Assembly (NCBI GenBank): GCA_049596455.1
Contig: JBMYLP010000004.1
Span: 62,001 to 126,000 of the forward strand
Reading direction: 5' to 3'
Source: UBA7446 sp049596455
GTDB taxonomy: Bacteria; Bacteroidota; Bacteroidia; Flavobacteriales; Flavobacteriaceae
DNA length: 64,000 nucleotides
Part shown: positions 32,728 to 42,392 of the stretch, one piece after another
Layout of the letters: every line of letters begins with the position of its first letter
Position numbering within the stretch: the first letter of the stretch is position 1
Position numbers and translations under genes: made by a program
The notes under the pieces: model-generated
Told to the model about the DNA's origin: nothing
The model's database searches: none
What the model saw: the letters and a program-made list of their open reading frames with translations, nothing else

Positions 32728-34347
32728 TTATTTATTTGTTTTTGCATATTGACTACACGCCTGCACAAAGGCTGAAAAAAGTGGGTGCGGCGCCAAAACA
32801 GTACTCTTATATTCGGGGTGATATTGTACACCTACAAACCACGGGTGTGCGTCAATTTCAACAATTTCTGCAAGTCCAGTTTCTGGATTTATCCCTGTTG
32901 CTTTTAAGCCATGAGATGATAATTGGTCTAAGTAAGCATTATTGAGTTCGTAGCGATGGCGGTGCCGCTCACTAATCGCGTCTTTTTGATAAATTTCATG
33001 CACACGGCTATTAGGCGTGAGCTTACAATCCCAAGTTCCAAGACGCATCGTACCCCCCTTATTTTCCACCTCTTTTTGCTCGTCCATAAGACTAATCACA
33101 GGGTGAGAAGTATCTTCCGAAATCTCTGTGGAATTGGCATCTTTCAACCCAATTACATTACGCGCAAATTCGATTACAGCCATTTGCATACCCAAACAAA
33201 TTCCAAAAAATGGAATATTGTTTTCGCGCACATATTGTATGGCAGTTATCTTTCCTTCGATCCCTCTAGAGCCAAAGCCAGGCGCAACGAGTAATCCATG
33301 AAGTCCCTTGAGTTTTGCTGTACAGTTTTGAGGTGTTAAGTGTTCCGAGTGTATCGAAACCACATCTACTTTTACTTCGTTAGCAGCACCCGCATGAATA
33401 AAAGCCTCCAAAATAGATTTATACGAATCTTGCAACTCAACATATTTTCCAACAAGCCCAACACGAATGTGATGTTTTGGATTTTTATATCTAGACAAAA
33501 ATGCTTTCCATTTCGTAAGGTCTGGTTCCAAATTATCGGGAAGCGATAACAAATCTAAAACAACACGATCTAAGCCCTCTTCAAGCATCAAAAGTGGTAC
33601 GTCATAAATGGTATCTGCATCAATCGATTGAATAACCGCTTCACGTTTAACATTGCAGAATAGTGCTAGTTTATTACGTATATCATCTGAAAGTTCGTGC
33701 TCTGTGCGGCACACCAAAACATCGGCGTTAATTCCACTTTCCATTAATGTTTTGACAGAGTGTTGAGTGGGTTTTGTTTTTAGTTCTGCTGCTGCAGACA
33801 GGTACGGAACAAGAGTAAGATGTATTACAATACAGTTATCACGCCCCAATTCCCAACGCAACTGACGTACTGCTTCAATGTAAGGTAACGACTCAATATC
33901 CCCGACCGTTCCACCAATTTCAGTAACCACCACATCATAATCTCCAGTGGAACCTAGCAATTGCATGCGTTCCTTGATTTCGTTGGTAATGTGCGGAATG
34001 ACTTGAACGGTTTTACCTAAGAACTCACCTCGGCGTTCCTTTTCAATCACGCTTTGATAAATACGACCCGTAGTCACATTATTGGCTTGCGAAGTACGCA
34101 CGTTTAAAAAGCGCTCATAGTGCCCAAGATCGAGATCAGTTTCTGCGCCATCATCTGTAACAAAACACTCGCCATGCTCATACGGATTTAGCGTTCCAGG
34201 GTCAACGTTGATGTAAGGGTCAAATTTTTGAATTGTGGTTTTTAGTCCGCGTGCCTGTAATAAATTTGCTAATGATGCTGAGATAATGCCTTTGCCAAGA
34301 GAAGAAGTAACTCCTCCAGTAACAAAAATGTATTTGGTTTTAGGCAT
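32728..34347 (-). CDS. pyrG: CTP synthase
   Basis: Aminates UTP to CTP using glutamine. The 539-residue enzyme has an N-terminal synthetase domain (FVTGGVTSSLGKGIISASLA, KFDPYINVDPGTLNPYEHGE, VVTEIGGTVGDIESLPYIEA) and a C-terminal class-I glutamine amidotransferase domain. That domain shows nucleophile FFGICLGMQMAVIEFARN and catalytic HPWFVGVQYHPEY. Length is standard. A perfect TATTTTTG box lies 21 bases before the ATG; yidC follows. Confidence 0.97.
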   Translation of the reverse strand: MPKTKYIFVTGGVTSSLGKGIISASLANLLQARGLKTTIQKFDPYINVDPGTLNPYEHGECFVTDDGAETDLDLGHYERFLNVRTSQANNVTTGRIYQSVIEKERRGEFLGKTVQVIPHITNEIKERMQLLGSTGDYDVVVTEIGGTVGDIESLPYIEAVRQLRWELGRDNCIVIHLTLVPYLSAAAELKTKPTQHSVKTLMESGINADVLVCRTEHELSDDIRNKLALFCNVKREAVIQSIDADTIYDVPLLMLEEGLDRVVLDLLSLPDNLEPDLTKWKAFLSRYKNPKHHIRVGLVGKYVELQDSYKSILEAFIHAGAANEVKVDVVSIHSEHLTPQNCTAKLKGLHGLLVAPGFGSRGIEGKITAIQYVRENNIPFFGICLGMQMAVIEFARNVIGLKDANSTEISEDTSHPVISLMDEQKEVENKGGTMRLGTWDCKLTPNSRVHEIYQKDAISERHRHRYELNNAYLDQLSSHGLKATGINPETGLAEIVEIDAHPWFVGVQYHPEYKSTVLAPHPLFSAFVQACSQYAKTNK

Positions 34348-34368
34348 AACTTGATTGCATTAAAGGTG

Positions 34369-34376
34369 CAAAAATA
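34369..34376 (-). promoter_or_regulatory. -7 promoter box of pyrG
   Basis: TATTTTTG on the minus strand, perfect TAnnTTTG, 21 bases before the pyrG ATG at 34347 and just after the stop of the LysM/PBP1 gene. Confidence 0.5.
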
Positions 34377-34387
34377 CAAAGAATAAA

Positions 34388-36178
34388 CTACCTATCCTCT
34401 AACGAATCTAAGACGATGTTAGCGGGTTTTACTTCGATCATTTCAAAACCCTGATGCTGAATGGTGTATGTGGCATTATTTTCATAACCGCCAGTTGGCG
34501 TGAATTTGTATTCAAATCGGTGCTGAAGTTGCTCGCCTAAACCTAAAGAAACACCTTCTGGAAGGGTGCGTTTTATGGCTATACGCAAGGCCACATCAAT
34601 CATCACATCAAAACCTTTTACAGCAGTACGATTAGGGATTTTTCCAAACCTTTTTTTGTAGTTTTCATCAAACTTTATACGAATGCTATCTCGCTTTTCA
34701 TGAAAATAGCTTGGATACGTAAAACGTAAATTTCCCAAATGTGCTTGAGAAACATTGGAGTCGTCATAAGTTGCTGAGCGGTAATGTGTAAACAGTTGCA
34801 CTTGCCTATCGTCTCTTTGTTGGGCATTAAGCATGGAGGTCATCCCTGTAACAAGATTTAAATCTTCGGTTTCTAAAAACACCCAATTTGGTCGGGTGGG
34901 TGTTAGGAGAGAGTCCACAATGTCTGGTTTAACATAGCCAAATTTCTCATCTGGTCGAATAATTTCTGCTAACGGAAACTGCTCTTTTAGTTTAAACTCC
35001 GTTTTTCTATTCTTATCATCTGAAATAATCAAAATACATGGATTATCAGTGTTGGCATACAACGAATCAATGTAAGTTGATAGCCTTTTACTTAAAGTTC
35101 TCCTACTTGGTATCGTATTAAACGTAGCTTGGGAAGGTTTAATATCGCGTGTTGTCAGTGGTGATACAACGGGGACATTAAAAAAAGCCATCGCTTGTGC
35201 CACACGACTCACATTGCCTGGTGTAAAAGGCCCAATTACCGCATCAAATTGAGAAAAATTATTTTGATTAAGGATCTGCTCAACAATGTAGCGTTGATTC
35301 TCAGTATCAAAAACCGTAAGCTCAACACTCAACCCCGCTTTGTTAAGACTGTCTGCAGCGTGAAGCATACCCGCATAAAAATCTAGCGCAACCGTAGTAA
35401 GATTACGTTCCGATAATGTTTTCTTGGTTTGCATTACAGAATCCAATTCAATACGTGAAAGACGAAATGGCGCCATAAGTGCAATGCGCACTACAGGAGT
35501 TACAAAAGTACTGTCCCAAAAACTTGGTTTTGCTCCAAATTGAAGCTTTTGTTGCACCAATGTATCCGCTTGTATTTTAGGGATTTTAAGCACCATTCCC
35601 TGCTGCAAGTTAATTTCAAGAAGCTCTGGGTTCAGAGTTTCTAATTGTGCTCTGGTCAATCCTAGTTTTTGCTCTAATCGATAATAGCCTTCTCTGGGCT
35701 GCACAGTGTAATAGCTAAATTGAGCCGCTTTTTCTTCGGCAGTTTTATGAGGGACATACAGCACAGCACCAATAGAAAGTGTATCACCCAATTGCGGATT
35801 TAGCACGCGAAGCGAATCAATCGGAATGCCGTAGGTGTATGCAATACGCCAAAGCGTTTCTTTGGGTTTCACAACGTGTTGTCCCAATTTGGGTTCAGTC
35901 TTAATTTGAACTACTTTTTTATAACGTGGGATTTGAAGTTTATCACGCTTGCGAATTCCTTTTTTAGCAAACGGATTGTGCGCAATAATTTGCTCGGTAG
36001 TAACATCGTACCTGTTTGCAATTGCCTCAAGGGTTTCTTTCTTTTTTACTTTATGTACAATAAAATGCGATACCTCTGCCTGCTGAGCTACGCCAACAAA
36101 ACAAAAGAGTGCAAACACAAAAACGATAAAACGTTTACTCCCACTCAATAGTTGCGGGAGGTTTAGAACTGATGTCAT
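34388..36178 (-). CDS. LysM and type-1 periplasmic-binding-protein domain protein
   Basis: Exported 596-residue protein with three LysM units followed by a Leu/Ile/Val-binding-protein-like (PBP1) region. LysM units: HFIVHKVKKKETLEAIANRY, HVVKPKETLWRIAYTYGIPI and YYTVQPREGYYRLEQKLGLT, each ending in a 'vLyVP/IP' strand. The PBP1 part starts near VRIALMAPFRLSRIEL. A hydrophobic signal segment is seen (KRFIVFVFALFCFVGVAQQ). The start is uncertain: ATG 36178 overlaps guaA by 44 bases, TTG 36148 by 14, ATG 36244 by 110. Likely binds peptidoglycan in the periplasm; ligand unknown. Confidence 0.82.
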   Translation of the reverse strand: MTSVLNLPQLLSGSKRFIVFVFALFCFVGVAQQAEVSHFIVHKVKKKETLEAIANRYDVTTEQIIAHNPFAKKGIRKRDKLQIPRYKKVVQIKTEPKLGQHVVKPKETLWRIAYTYGIPIDSLRVLNPQLGDTLSIGAVLYVPHKTAEEKAAQFSYYTVQPREGYYRLEQKLGLTRAQLETLNPELLEINLQQGMVLKIPKIQADTLVQQKLQFGAKPSFWDSTFVTPVVRIALMAPFRLSRIELDSVMQTKKTLSERNLTTVALDFYAGMLHAADSLNKAGLSVELTVFDTENQRYIVEQILNQNNFSQFDAVIGPFTPGNVSRVAQAMAFFNVPVVSPLTTRDIKPSQATFNTIPSRRTLSKRLSTYIDSLYANTDNPCILIISDDKNRKTEFKLKEQFPLAEIIRPDEKFGYVKPDIVDSLLTPTRPNWVFLETEDLNLVTGMTSMLNAQQRDDRQVQLFTHYRSATYDDSNVSQAHLGNLRFTYPSYFHEKRDSIRIKFDENYKKRFGKIPNRTAVKGFDVMIDVALRIAIKRTLPEGVSLGLGEQLQHRFEYKFTPTGGYENNATYTIQHQGFEMIEVKPANIVLDSLEDR

Positions 36179-37661
36179 AGACCACACGGTTAATTCCTGG
36201 AACACGATTAATGATTTGGTTTGAAATTTCTTGTAAAAATTCATAGGGCAAATGTACCCAATCTGCCGTCATTCCGTCTGTTGATGTTACTGCACGAAGC
36301 GCAACACACTTCTCATAAGTGCGTTCATCGCCCATAACCCCAACTGATTGCACCGGCAATAGCATTACGCCAGCTTGCCACACATCGTCATACAGGCCAT
36401 GATCGCGTAATCCTTGTATAAAAATGGCATCCGCCTCTTGAAGCATTGCCACTTTTTCTTTTGTGATATCGCCCAAAATACGAATAGCAAGACCTGGTCC
36501 TGGGAAGGGATGACGGCCTAAAATCCCAGCAGACATGTTTAGGCTTGCGCCTACCCTGCGCACCTCATCTTTGAACAGCATATTTAGAGGTTCTACCACT
36601 TTTAATTTCATAAAATCGGGAAGTCCACCCACATTATGATGTGACTTAATCGTTGCCGAAGGACCATTCACCGAAACCGATTCAATTACATCGGGGTAAA
36701 TCGTTCCTTGTGCAAGCCATTTGGCGCCTTCTACTTTGTGTGCTTCCTCATCAAACACTTCTACAAAAACCCGACCAATAATTTTGCGCTTTGTTTCGGG
36801 ATCACTTACCCCCGTCAATTCACTCAAAAATTGCTCGGTAGCATCTACGCCCTTTACATTAAGTCCCATGTGCTCGTATTGCGCAAGTACATCGGAATAT
36901 TCATTTTTGCGCAACAGTCCATTATTCACAAAAATGCAGTGCAAGTTTGGACCAATAGCTTTATGCAATAAAATGGCAGCTACAGAAGAATCAACACCGC
37001 CGCTAAGTCCTAAAATCACTTTGTCGTTGCCCAACTGCGCTTTAAGTCGTGCAACGGTAGTATCCACAAAAGCATCCGATGTCCAATCAGGGGTAATTCC
37101 TGCGATATCTACTAAAAAGTTTTGTAGCAACTGTTTCCCATCAGTGGAATGATATACTTCGGGGTGAAACTGAATGCCATAAGTCATGCTATCATCCATC
37201 ACATAAGCAGCATTGGCAACGTCTTTAGTTGATGCCAATTGTGTTGCATTTTCTGGCAATTTTTTAATGGTATCGCTATGACTCATCCACACTTGCGATT
37301 GCAGTGGAATATCTTTTAAAAACGGATGCTTTTCGACTTTTGCCAAGCGTGCGCGTCCATATTCTCTAGTATTGGAAGGGGCAACTTCACCCCCATTAAA
37401 ATGCGCTAAATACTGTGCACCATAGCAAACCCCAAGCAAGGGCACTTTGTTCCGAATGGCACTTAAATCTGGGTGTGGGGCGTCGTTGGAGCGTACCGAA
37501 AACGGAGACCCCGAAAGGATAACTGCCTTAAAGGTTGAAACATCATCTGGAATATTGTGAAAAGGGTGTATTTCACAAAAAATGGAGAGCTCTCGAACAC
37601 GGCGCGCAATGAGTTGTGTGTATTGCGAACCAAAATCAAGAATAAGTACTTTGTTATGCAT
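36135..37661 (-). CDS. guaA: GMP synthase (glutamine-hydrolysing)
   Basis: Converts XMP to GMP. The 508-residue enzyme starts MHNKVLILDFGSQYTQLIAR, with class-I amidotransferase nucleophile in PLLGVCYGAQYLAHF (Cys79), the His/Glu pair in YGIQFHPEVYHS, the ATP-pyrophosphatase P-loop GLSGGVDSSVAA, and the C-terminal dimerisation part RHPFPGPGLAIRI to KPPATIEWE. ATG 37661 is chosen; a TTG two codons upstream overlaps the promoter box. The TATTTTTG box is 3 bases before the ATG. Followed by the overlapping LysM gene. Confidence 0.97.
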   Translation of the reverse strand: MHNKVLILDFGSQYTQLIARRVRELSIFCEIHPFHNIPDDVSTFKAVILSGSPFSVRSNDAPHPDLSAIRNKVPLLGVCYGAQYLAHFNGGEVAPSNTREYGRARLAKVEKHPFLKDIPLQSQVWMSHSDTIKKLPENATQLASTKDVANAAYVMDDSMTYGIQFHPEVYHSTDGKQLLQNFLVDIAGITPDWTSDAFVDTTVARLKAQLGNDKVILGLSGGVDSSVAAILLHKAIGPNLHCIFVNNGLLRKNEYSDVLAQYEHMGLNVKGVDATEQFLSELTGVSDPETKRKIIGRVFVEVFDEEAHKVEGAKWLAQGTIYPDVIESVSVNGPSATIKSHHNVGGLPDFMKLKVVEPLNMLFKDEVRRVGASLNMSAGILGRHPFPGPGLAIRILGDITKEKVAMLQEADAIFIQGLRDHGLYDDVWQAGVMLLPVQSVGVMGDERTYEKCVALRAVTSTDGMTADWVHLPYEFLQEISNQIINRVPGINRVVYDISSKPPATIEWE

Positions 37662-37664
37662 ATG

Positions 37665-37672
37665 CAAAAATA
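37665..37672 (-). promoter_or_regulatory. -7 promoter box 3 bases before guaA
   Basis: TATTTTTG on the minus strand, a perfect TAnnTTTG match, with only three bases before the guaA ATG at 37661, which implies a leaderless or nearly leaderless message. Confidence 0.6.
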
Positions 37673-37710
37673 CAATTAAACTTTATTGGTGATTATTGCT
37701 TTAGCATTAG

Positions 37711-37735
37711 TTTTTAACAGTAAATATGTTAAAAA
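37711..37735. repeat. 9-base inverted repeat between bshC and guaA
   Basis: Perfect arms TTTTTAACA and TGTTAAAAA separated by GTAAATA, in the 128-base gap downstream of bshC and 50-74 bases upstream of guaA. The stem is AT-rich. It could be a weak terminator for bshC or an operator for guaA; the sequence does not decide. Confidence 0.5.
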
Positions 37736-37789
37736 TTGTAGCGCGAATCCATTTTTTTAAACCGTTAAAACTACTGTGAAATAACAGCT

Positions 37790-39394
37790 TTAATACTGCA
37801 CAACATGCAACCCATTAGCAGTTGTCTTAAGCACGTTTTTTAAGTCATCCGTAAACTTCTCAACGGCTTTATCTGTCAAAACGGAAGAAAAATGCGCTAT
37901 CCGTTCTTGCAATTTATCGTTAGGGAACAGTGCATTTCGGATATCAGTAACTCGGATGATTTCATCTTGAAGTTTGATACGCTGCGCCTTAAGCAAGCGT
38001 TTTTCCAGTTTGTCTAATCCTTTGAGTTGCTTTTTTTCTTGCGCATTAACAGCACCTAAAAAAGAAGCGTCGGTTTGTTTGGCCAGTGCTTTTAAATCTT
38101 CAAATTGGCGCAGCAACTCATTTCGTTGTGTAGAAAAATCAATATCGATATCACTAATTTGGCGCACTCGTTTGTTAATAAATGACGCTTTTGGCAAAAA
38201 CAAATCTTGAAGTGGAAGCTTTAGTTTCGTGCATTTTTTCACTTGCTTTTCGGACATCAACAGCAAACTAGATCGGAGTTGCAAAAGCGGATACGGCACA
38301 TCAAAAGCCTCAAAAGCAGCTTTTAACTGCAACCAATACGCCAATTCGCCTCCACCGCCAACATAAGCTATGTTTGGCAAAACACATTCTTGATACAACG
38401 GACGCATTAGCGCATTGGGCGAAAAACGTTCAGGATGGTTGTGTATTTCAGCTTCTAAAGCAGATATATCCCAATTGTATTCCTCCTCTGCTGTCGTGTA
38501 GTTTTTACCCTTTTTTACGATGCGTGTTCGTTTATCATCAAGGAGATAGAATAAATTGATTTCTCTGGGGTTTACCTGTGGCTTGTAGTTAGGTATTGCT
38601 TTTGACAAAGCTGTATCGGTTTTCACAACCGATTTATGTATTGATTGTTCCCAGAGTTCTTTAGTTATAATGGGCGAAAAAAGTGATTTTAGTGCATGAT
38701 CATCTCCGTCAACAACAATCAATCCATATTTTCCAAAAAGCTGATGCACCAGCTTTCGAGTGGCATTGGCCAAATTATCTTCTTGTAAATAACAATCGGC
38801 AAATAATTTTAACAGCTCTTTTCCATGCGGATTTTTGCTCCAATACGGCTCCAATTGACTGTATAATTCATGTAAATTTTCGGTGCGCATTCGTCCCACA
38901 GGACCTCCCGATTGGGTATCCCAGCGTACTTTTTGCTCACCCAAAAAGAAGTGATTGATTTCCTCAAAATCATGATCTTCAGATGCCATCCAAAAAACTG
39001 GAACATAATGATGCGAACTGTCTGCCTTTTGCAACCGTTCAGCGGTATTTATAACATCCAAAATCTTATACCAAAAAAACAAAGGTCCGGTGAAGATATT
39101 CAATTGATGCCCGGTGGTTATCGTAACCGTATTGGGCTTTTTTAAGAGGTTTAAGTTAGTTGTAACTTTCTCTTTTTGTGCAAGATACTGATATTGGTTT
39201 TGTATAGCATCAACCAATATTTTTCGGTTTTCTTTAGGAAAAGAAACTACTCTGTTTTGCGCTATTTGTTGGACTTCCGAAGTGGATACCAGTCCGTTGT
39301 GAAAAGGCAGCAATGCCTTATCTGATTGCAACAAACGTTGCATTAAGGGCGAATAAACGCCCGACGGATATCCTGAAGATGTTATTGACTTCAC
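37790..39394 (-). CDS. bshC: Bacillithiol biosynthesis cysteine-adding enzyme BshC
   Basis: Putative last enzyme of bacillithiol synthesis, joining cysteine to GlcN-malate. The 534-residue protein shows TITTGHQLNIFTGPLFFWYK, VPVFWMASEDHDFEEINHFF and YVGGGGELAYWLQLKAAFEA, all typical of BshC, and ends in a long helical region. The start is a GTG at 39394 (MKSITSSGYPSGVYS), supported by a TACTTTTG box four bases upstream. bshA and bshB are not in this window. It stands as a single transcription unit. Confidence 0.93.
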   Translation of the reverse strand: MKSITSSGYPSGVYSPLMQRLLQSDKALLPFHNGLVSTSEVQQIAQNRVVSFPKENRKILVDAIQNQYQYLAQKEKVTTNLNLLKKPNTVTITTGHQLNIFTGPLFFWYKILDVINTAERLQKADSSHHYVPVFWMASEDHDFEEINHFFLGEQKVRWDTQSGGPVGRMRTENLHELYSQLEPYWSKNPHGKELLKLFADCYLQEDNLANATRKLVHQLFGKYGLIVVDGDDHALKSLFSPIITKELWEQSIHKSVVKTDTALSKAIPNYKPQVNPREINLFYLLDDKRTRIVKKGKNYTTAEEEYNWDISALEAEIHNHPERFSPNALMRPLYQECVLPNIAYVGGGGELAYWLQLKAAFEAFDVPYPLLQLRSSLLLMSEKQVKKCTKLKLPLQDLFLPKASFINKRVRQISDIDIDFSTQRNELLRQFEDLKALAKQTDASFLGAVNAQEKKQLKGLDKLEKRLLKAQRIKLQDEIIRVTDIRNALFPNDKLQERIAHFSSVLTDKAVEKFTDDLKNVLKTTANGLHVVQY

Positions 39395-39398
39395 GAGA

Positions 39399-39406
39399 CA
39401 AAAGTA
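39399..39406 (-). promoter_or_regulatory. -7 promoter box 4 bases before bshC
   Basis: TACTTTTG on the minus strand, perfect TAnnTTTG, four bases before the GTG at 39394. It supports the GTG start because the box would lie inside any longer frame. Confidence 0.58.
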
Positions 39407-39430
39407 ATTAAAGTATGAAATTGACGCATT

Positions 39431-40747
39431 TTAGGTCAATCCTACGCTAGCAGGAACCGCCTGTAAATCAAAATCCTGAGCAGCGGTAATCGTTAAATTG
39501 GCAAAATCGCCAACCTTAAGGTAGTGCTGTTGTGCATCTACCCAAACTTCGTTATCCACATCTGGGGAATCAAATTCGGTGCGTCCAACAAAAAAGTTCC
39601 CTTCTTTTCTATCGATAACGCATTTTAACGTTTTTCCTATCAATGCTTGATTTTTTTCCCAAGAAATTTGGGCTTGTAGCTCCATGAGTTCATTTACTCT
39701 AGCCTGTTTTACTTCGGCGGGAACATTGTCTTCTAGAGCATGTGCGTGTGTATTTTCCTCGTGGCTATACTGAAAGCACCCTAATCGCTCAAAACGCATT
39801 TCTTTTACCCAAGATTTTAGCAATTCGAAGTCCGCTTCAGTCTCACCGGGATACCCCAAAATAAGGGATGTTCGAATTGCCATTTCTGGAACAGCATTTC
39901 TAAATTTTTTGAGCAAGGTCGTGGTTTTTTCTTGCGTAGTTCCACGCCGCATAGAGCGTAAAATAGGGTCTGAAATATGTTGTAGAGGAATATCGATATA
40001 CGAACACACTTTTGGTTCCGATGCAATTACTTCCAATACATCTTCTGGAAAGCCGGTTGGAAAGGCGTAATGCAAACGAATCCAAACAATACCCTCCACC
40101 TGCGCAAGTGCTTTGAGCAAATCTGCTAATCGTCGTTTTTTGTACAAGTCCAAGCCGTAATATGTAGAGTCTTGTGCAATGATAATCAGTTCTTTTACGC
40201 CGTTTTTGGCAAGCCCGTTGGCTTCCTCAACCAAGTCCTCGATGGGTTTTGAGCGATGTGCCCCGCGCATAAGCGGAATGGCGCAAAATGAACACGGTCG
40301 GTCGCATCCTTCCGAAATTTTTAGATATGCATAGTTTTTGGGTGTAGTCGTAAGGCGTTCGCCAAGTAGCTCATGACGGTAGTCTGCGCCTAAGGCTTTG
40401 AGTAAGAGCGGTAAATCTGTTGTGCCAAAATAATCGTCCACATTTGGGATTTCGGCTTCTAACTCGGGTTTATAGCGCTCACTTAAACAACCGGTTACAA
40501 ATAATTTATCGATGAGTCCCTGTTCTTTTTGTTCTGCAAAATTTAATATCGTATTTACCGATTCCTCCTTGGCATTATCAATAAAACCACAGGTATTCAC
40601 CACGACGATATTGCCTTGCTGTTCATGAACCACCTCTTTGTTACTGGCTTTCAACTGCCCCATCAGCACTTCAGAGTCGTAAATGTTTTTGGAACACCCA
40701 AGTGTAACTACGTTGATTTTATTCTTTTTCGCGGACTTTGTTCGCAT
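39431..40747 (-). CDS. rimO: Ribosomal protein S12 methylthiotransferase RimO
   Basis: Radical-SAM enzyme that adds a methylthio group to Asp of ribosomal protein S12. The 438-residue protein has an N-terminal UPF0004 domain (VVTLGCSKNIYDSEVLMGQL, NTCGFIDNAKEES) supplying three cysteines, the radical-SAM cluster CDRPCSFC in KISEGCDRPCSFCAIPLMRG, and a C-terminal TRAM domain. The variant 'CSKN' after LG marks RimO rather than MiaB. It follows the amidase gene by 2 bases in the ftsY operon. Confidence 0.96.
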   Translation of the reverse strand: MRTKSAKKNKINVVTLGCSKNIYDSEVLMGQLKASNKEVVHEQQGNIVVVNTCGFIDNAKEESVNTILNFAEQKEQGLIDKLFVTGCLSERYKPELEAEIPNVDDYFGTTDLPLLLKALGADYRHELLGERLTTTPKNYAYLKISEGCDRPCSFCAIPLMRGAHRSKPIEDLVEEANGLAKNGVKELIIIAQDSTYYGLDLYKKRRLADLLKALAQVEGIVWIRLHYAFPTGFPEDVLEVIASEPKVCSYIDIPLQHISDPILRSMRRGTTQEKTTTLLKKFRNAVPEMAIRTSLILGYPGETEADFELLKSWVKEMRFERLGCFQYSHEENTHAHALEDNVPAEVKQARVNELMELQAQISWEKNQALIGKTLKCVIDRKEGNFFVGRTEFDSPDVDNEVWVDAQQHYLKVGDFANLTITAAQDFDLQAVPASVGLT

Positions 40748-40749
40748 AG

Positions 40750-42390
40750 TTAATTGTACCCTTTTGGAGGTTTACGATGTTTGGTAATTTGCTCATAAGC
40801 CGCAGCCATAGACAATAGTTTTGCTTCGTTAAAGCTAGGCGCAATAAACGTTAATCCCGCAGGCTCTCCTGACGTGTAGCCCATCGGAACCGCTAGGCAG
40901 GGATAGAAAGCAATAGCAGCATATGGTGCATGATTGTAATTTATGGATAAGACTGCATCTAATTTATGTGCTTTAATGGGCGCTTCAAAAAAGTTAGAGG
41001 CGCTTTTATTTAAGCGGTTTTTAACTTGATTTAAAGCCTCTTTGGACTGGGTATCTGATTGAACTCCATCTAATCTTTCTTGACTGTAGGGCATATACAA
41101 AAGGCTGTCCGATGAATTAAAATCAATGATTTGCTTTACATCCAAATTTGCATGCTTAGTATTCGAATTGGATGTAAAATACGCTGGTATATCACGTTTC
41201 ATGTCCCCATCTAGAATTTTCATAAATCCTGAAAGACTAACGTTCTCTGCATTTATTTTAACAATTACAGCGCCTGCTTTTTCAAGGTCAGCAATAGCAT
41301 TGCTATACAACGAATCTGAATTGACTAAAGATTCAAATGCGCCCAATCGAATACCTTTTAATGCTGTTTGTGTTGTGGCTCCCATAAATGCATCTAGCCT
41401 TGAAACTGAAAGCGTAATGGAATCTTTTTCATCTGGTCCTGCTATAGCGTCTAATAATATCGCGTTGTCCGTTACGTTTTTTGTCATGGGACCGGAGGTA
41501 TCTAAGGTACTAGAAATAGGAACAATACCTGTTCGGCTAACCAACCCAATGGTTGGCTTAAGCCCAACCACAGCATTTTTACCCGACGGAGATAATATTG
41601 AACCCGAAGTTTCAGAGCCCAAGGCGGCTACGGCATAATTTGCAGCAACTGCTACCCCACTGCCTGAACTAGAACCACCTGACTCAAAAATTTTTCTTCC
41701 ATAAGGATTTAGCGTTTGCCCGCCAATAGCACTATATCCCAACGGACAGCCTTCGCAAAAATAATACGCCCATTCGCTTAAGTTTACTTTTCCAAGGATT
41801 AAAGCTCCTTTTTCCTTGAGTTGACCTACCACAAAAGCGTCTTTTTCAGGGGTATGGTTTTCCAAAATTGCAGCACCTGCCGTAGTAGGCATATTGGAGG
41901 TATTAATATTGTCTTTCAAAAGTATGGGCATACCATAAATAGGGTGTGTTGCACTATCCCTTTCTTTATCTTTAATTCTTGCCTCTTCAATAATATCAGG
42001 GTTTAAGGCGAGAATAGCATGAAGTGTCGTTTCAGGGTTAGATTCAAAAAGACGGATCCTATACAAATAAAAAGTAACCAATTCTTCATAAGACAACTTT
42101 CCAGTAGAAACATGGCTTTGAATAGTGGGTATATCTTGTTCAAGAATAAAGGGTTTTAACGCTTCGTATTTTTGTTCTCCAAACCTATCCAGTTCTTTCT
42201 CGAAAGGAGACCAAAGAGCGTTTTTATCTAAAAATTTAGACTGAATCAACTTATAGCGCATTCTAGGATTTTCGTGGTCTGCGTTTTGATTGATTTCCTC
42301 AGTTTCATCATAGGACTGCCAATACAGTTTAGAGGGCTGTGAACATGATGCCAACATAAATAATGAAAGTAATAATGCTAATCTTTTCAT
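40750..42390 (-). CDS. Amidase-family lipoprotein
   Basis: A 546-residue amidase-signature hydrolase carrying a lipoprotein signal (MKRLALLLSLFMLASCSQ; lipobox LASC, Cys16), so probably anchored in the envelope. The Ser-cisSer-Lys triad is visible: Lys in MPILLKDNI, Ser in GGSSSGSGVAVAANYA, and Ser in GSETSGSILSPSGKN. Residues 20-110 are an extra N-terminal region. It lies between ftsY (2-base gap) and rimO (2-base gap). The substrate amide is unknown, and the placement gives no clue. Confidence 0.92.
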   Translation of the reverse strand: MKRLALLLSLFMLASCSQPSKLYWQSYDETEEINQNADHENPRMRYKLIQSKFLDKNALWSPFEKELDRFGEQKYEALKPFILEQDIPTIQSHVSTGKLSYEELVTFYLYRIRLFESNPETTLHAILALNPDIIEEARIKDKERDSATHPIYGMPILLKDNINTSNMPTTAGAAILENHTPEKDAFVVGQLKEKGALILGKVNLSEWAYYFCEGCPLGYSAIGGQTLNPYGRKIFESGGSSSGSGVAVAANYAVAALGSETSGSILSPSGKNAVVGLKPTIGLVSRTGIVPISSTLDTSGPMTKNVTDNAILLDAIAGPDEKDSITLSVSRLDAFMGATTQTALKGIRLGAFESLVNSDSLYSNAIADLEKAGAVIVKINAENVSLSGFMKILDGDMKRDIPAYFTSNSNTKHANLDVKQIIDFNSSDSLLYMPYSQERLDGVQSDTQSKEALNQVKNRLNKSASNFFEAPIKAHKLDAVLSINYNHAPYAAIAFYPCLAVPMGYTSGEPAGLTFIAPSFNEAKLLSMAAAYEQITKHRKPPKGYN

Positions 42391-42392
42391 AA

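Noticed and set aside
36721..37152. 143-residue open frame antisense to guaA
   Set aside because: Low-complexity translation opposite a complete GMP synthase; no start context or family similarity.
41126..41638. 170-residue open frame on the plus strand inside the amidase gene
   Set aside because: It is antisense to a well-supported lipoprotein amidase, lacks any recognisable motif or promoter, and reflects codon bias of the real gene.
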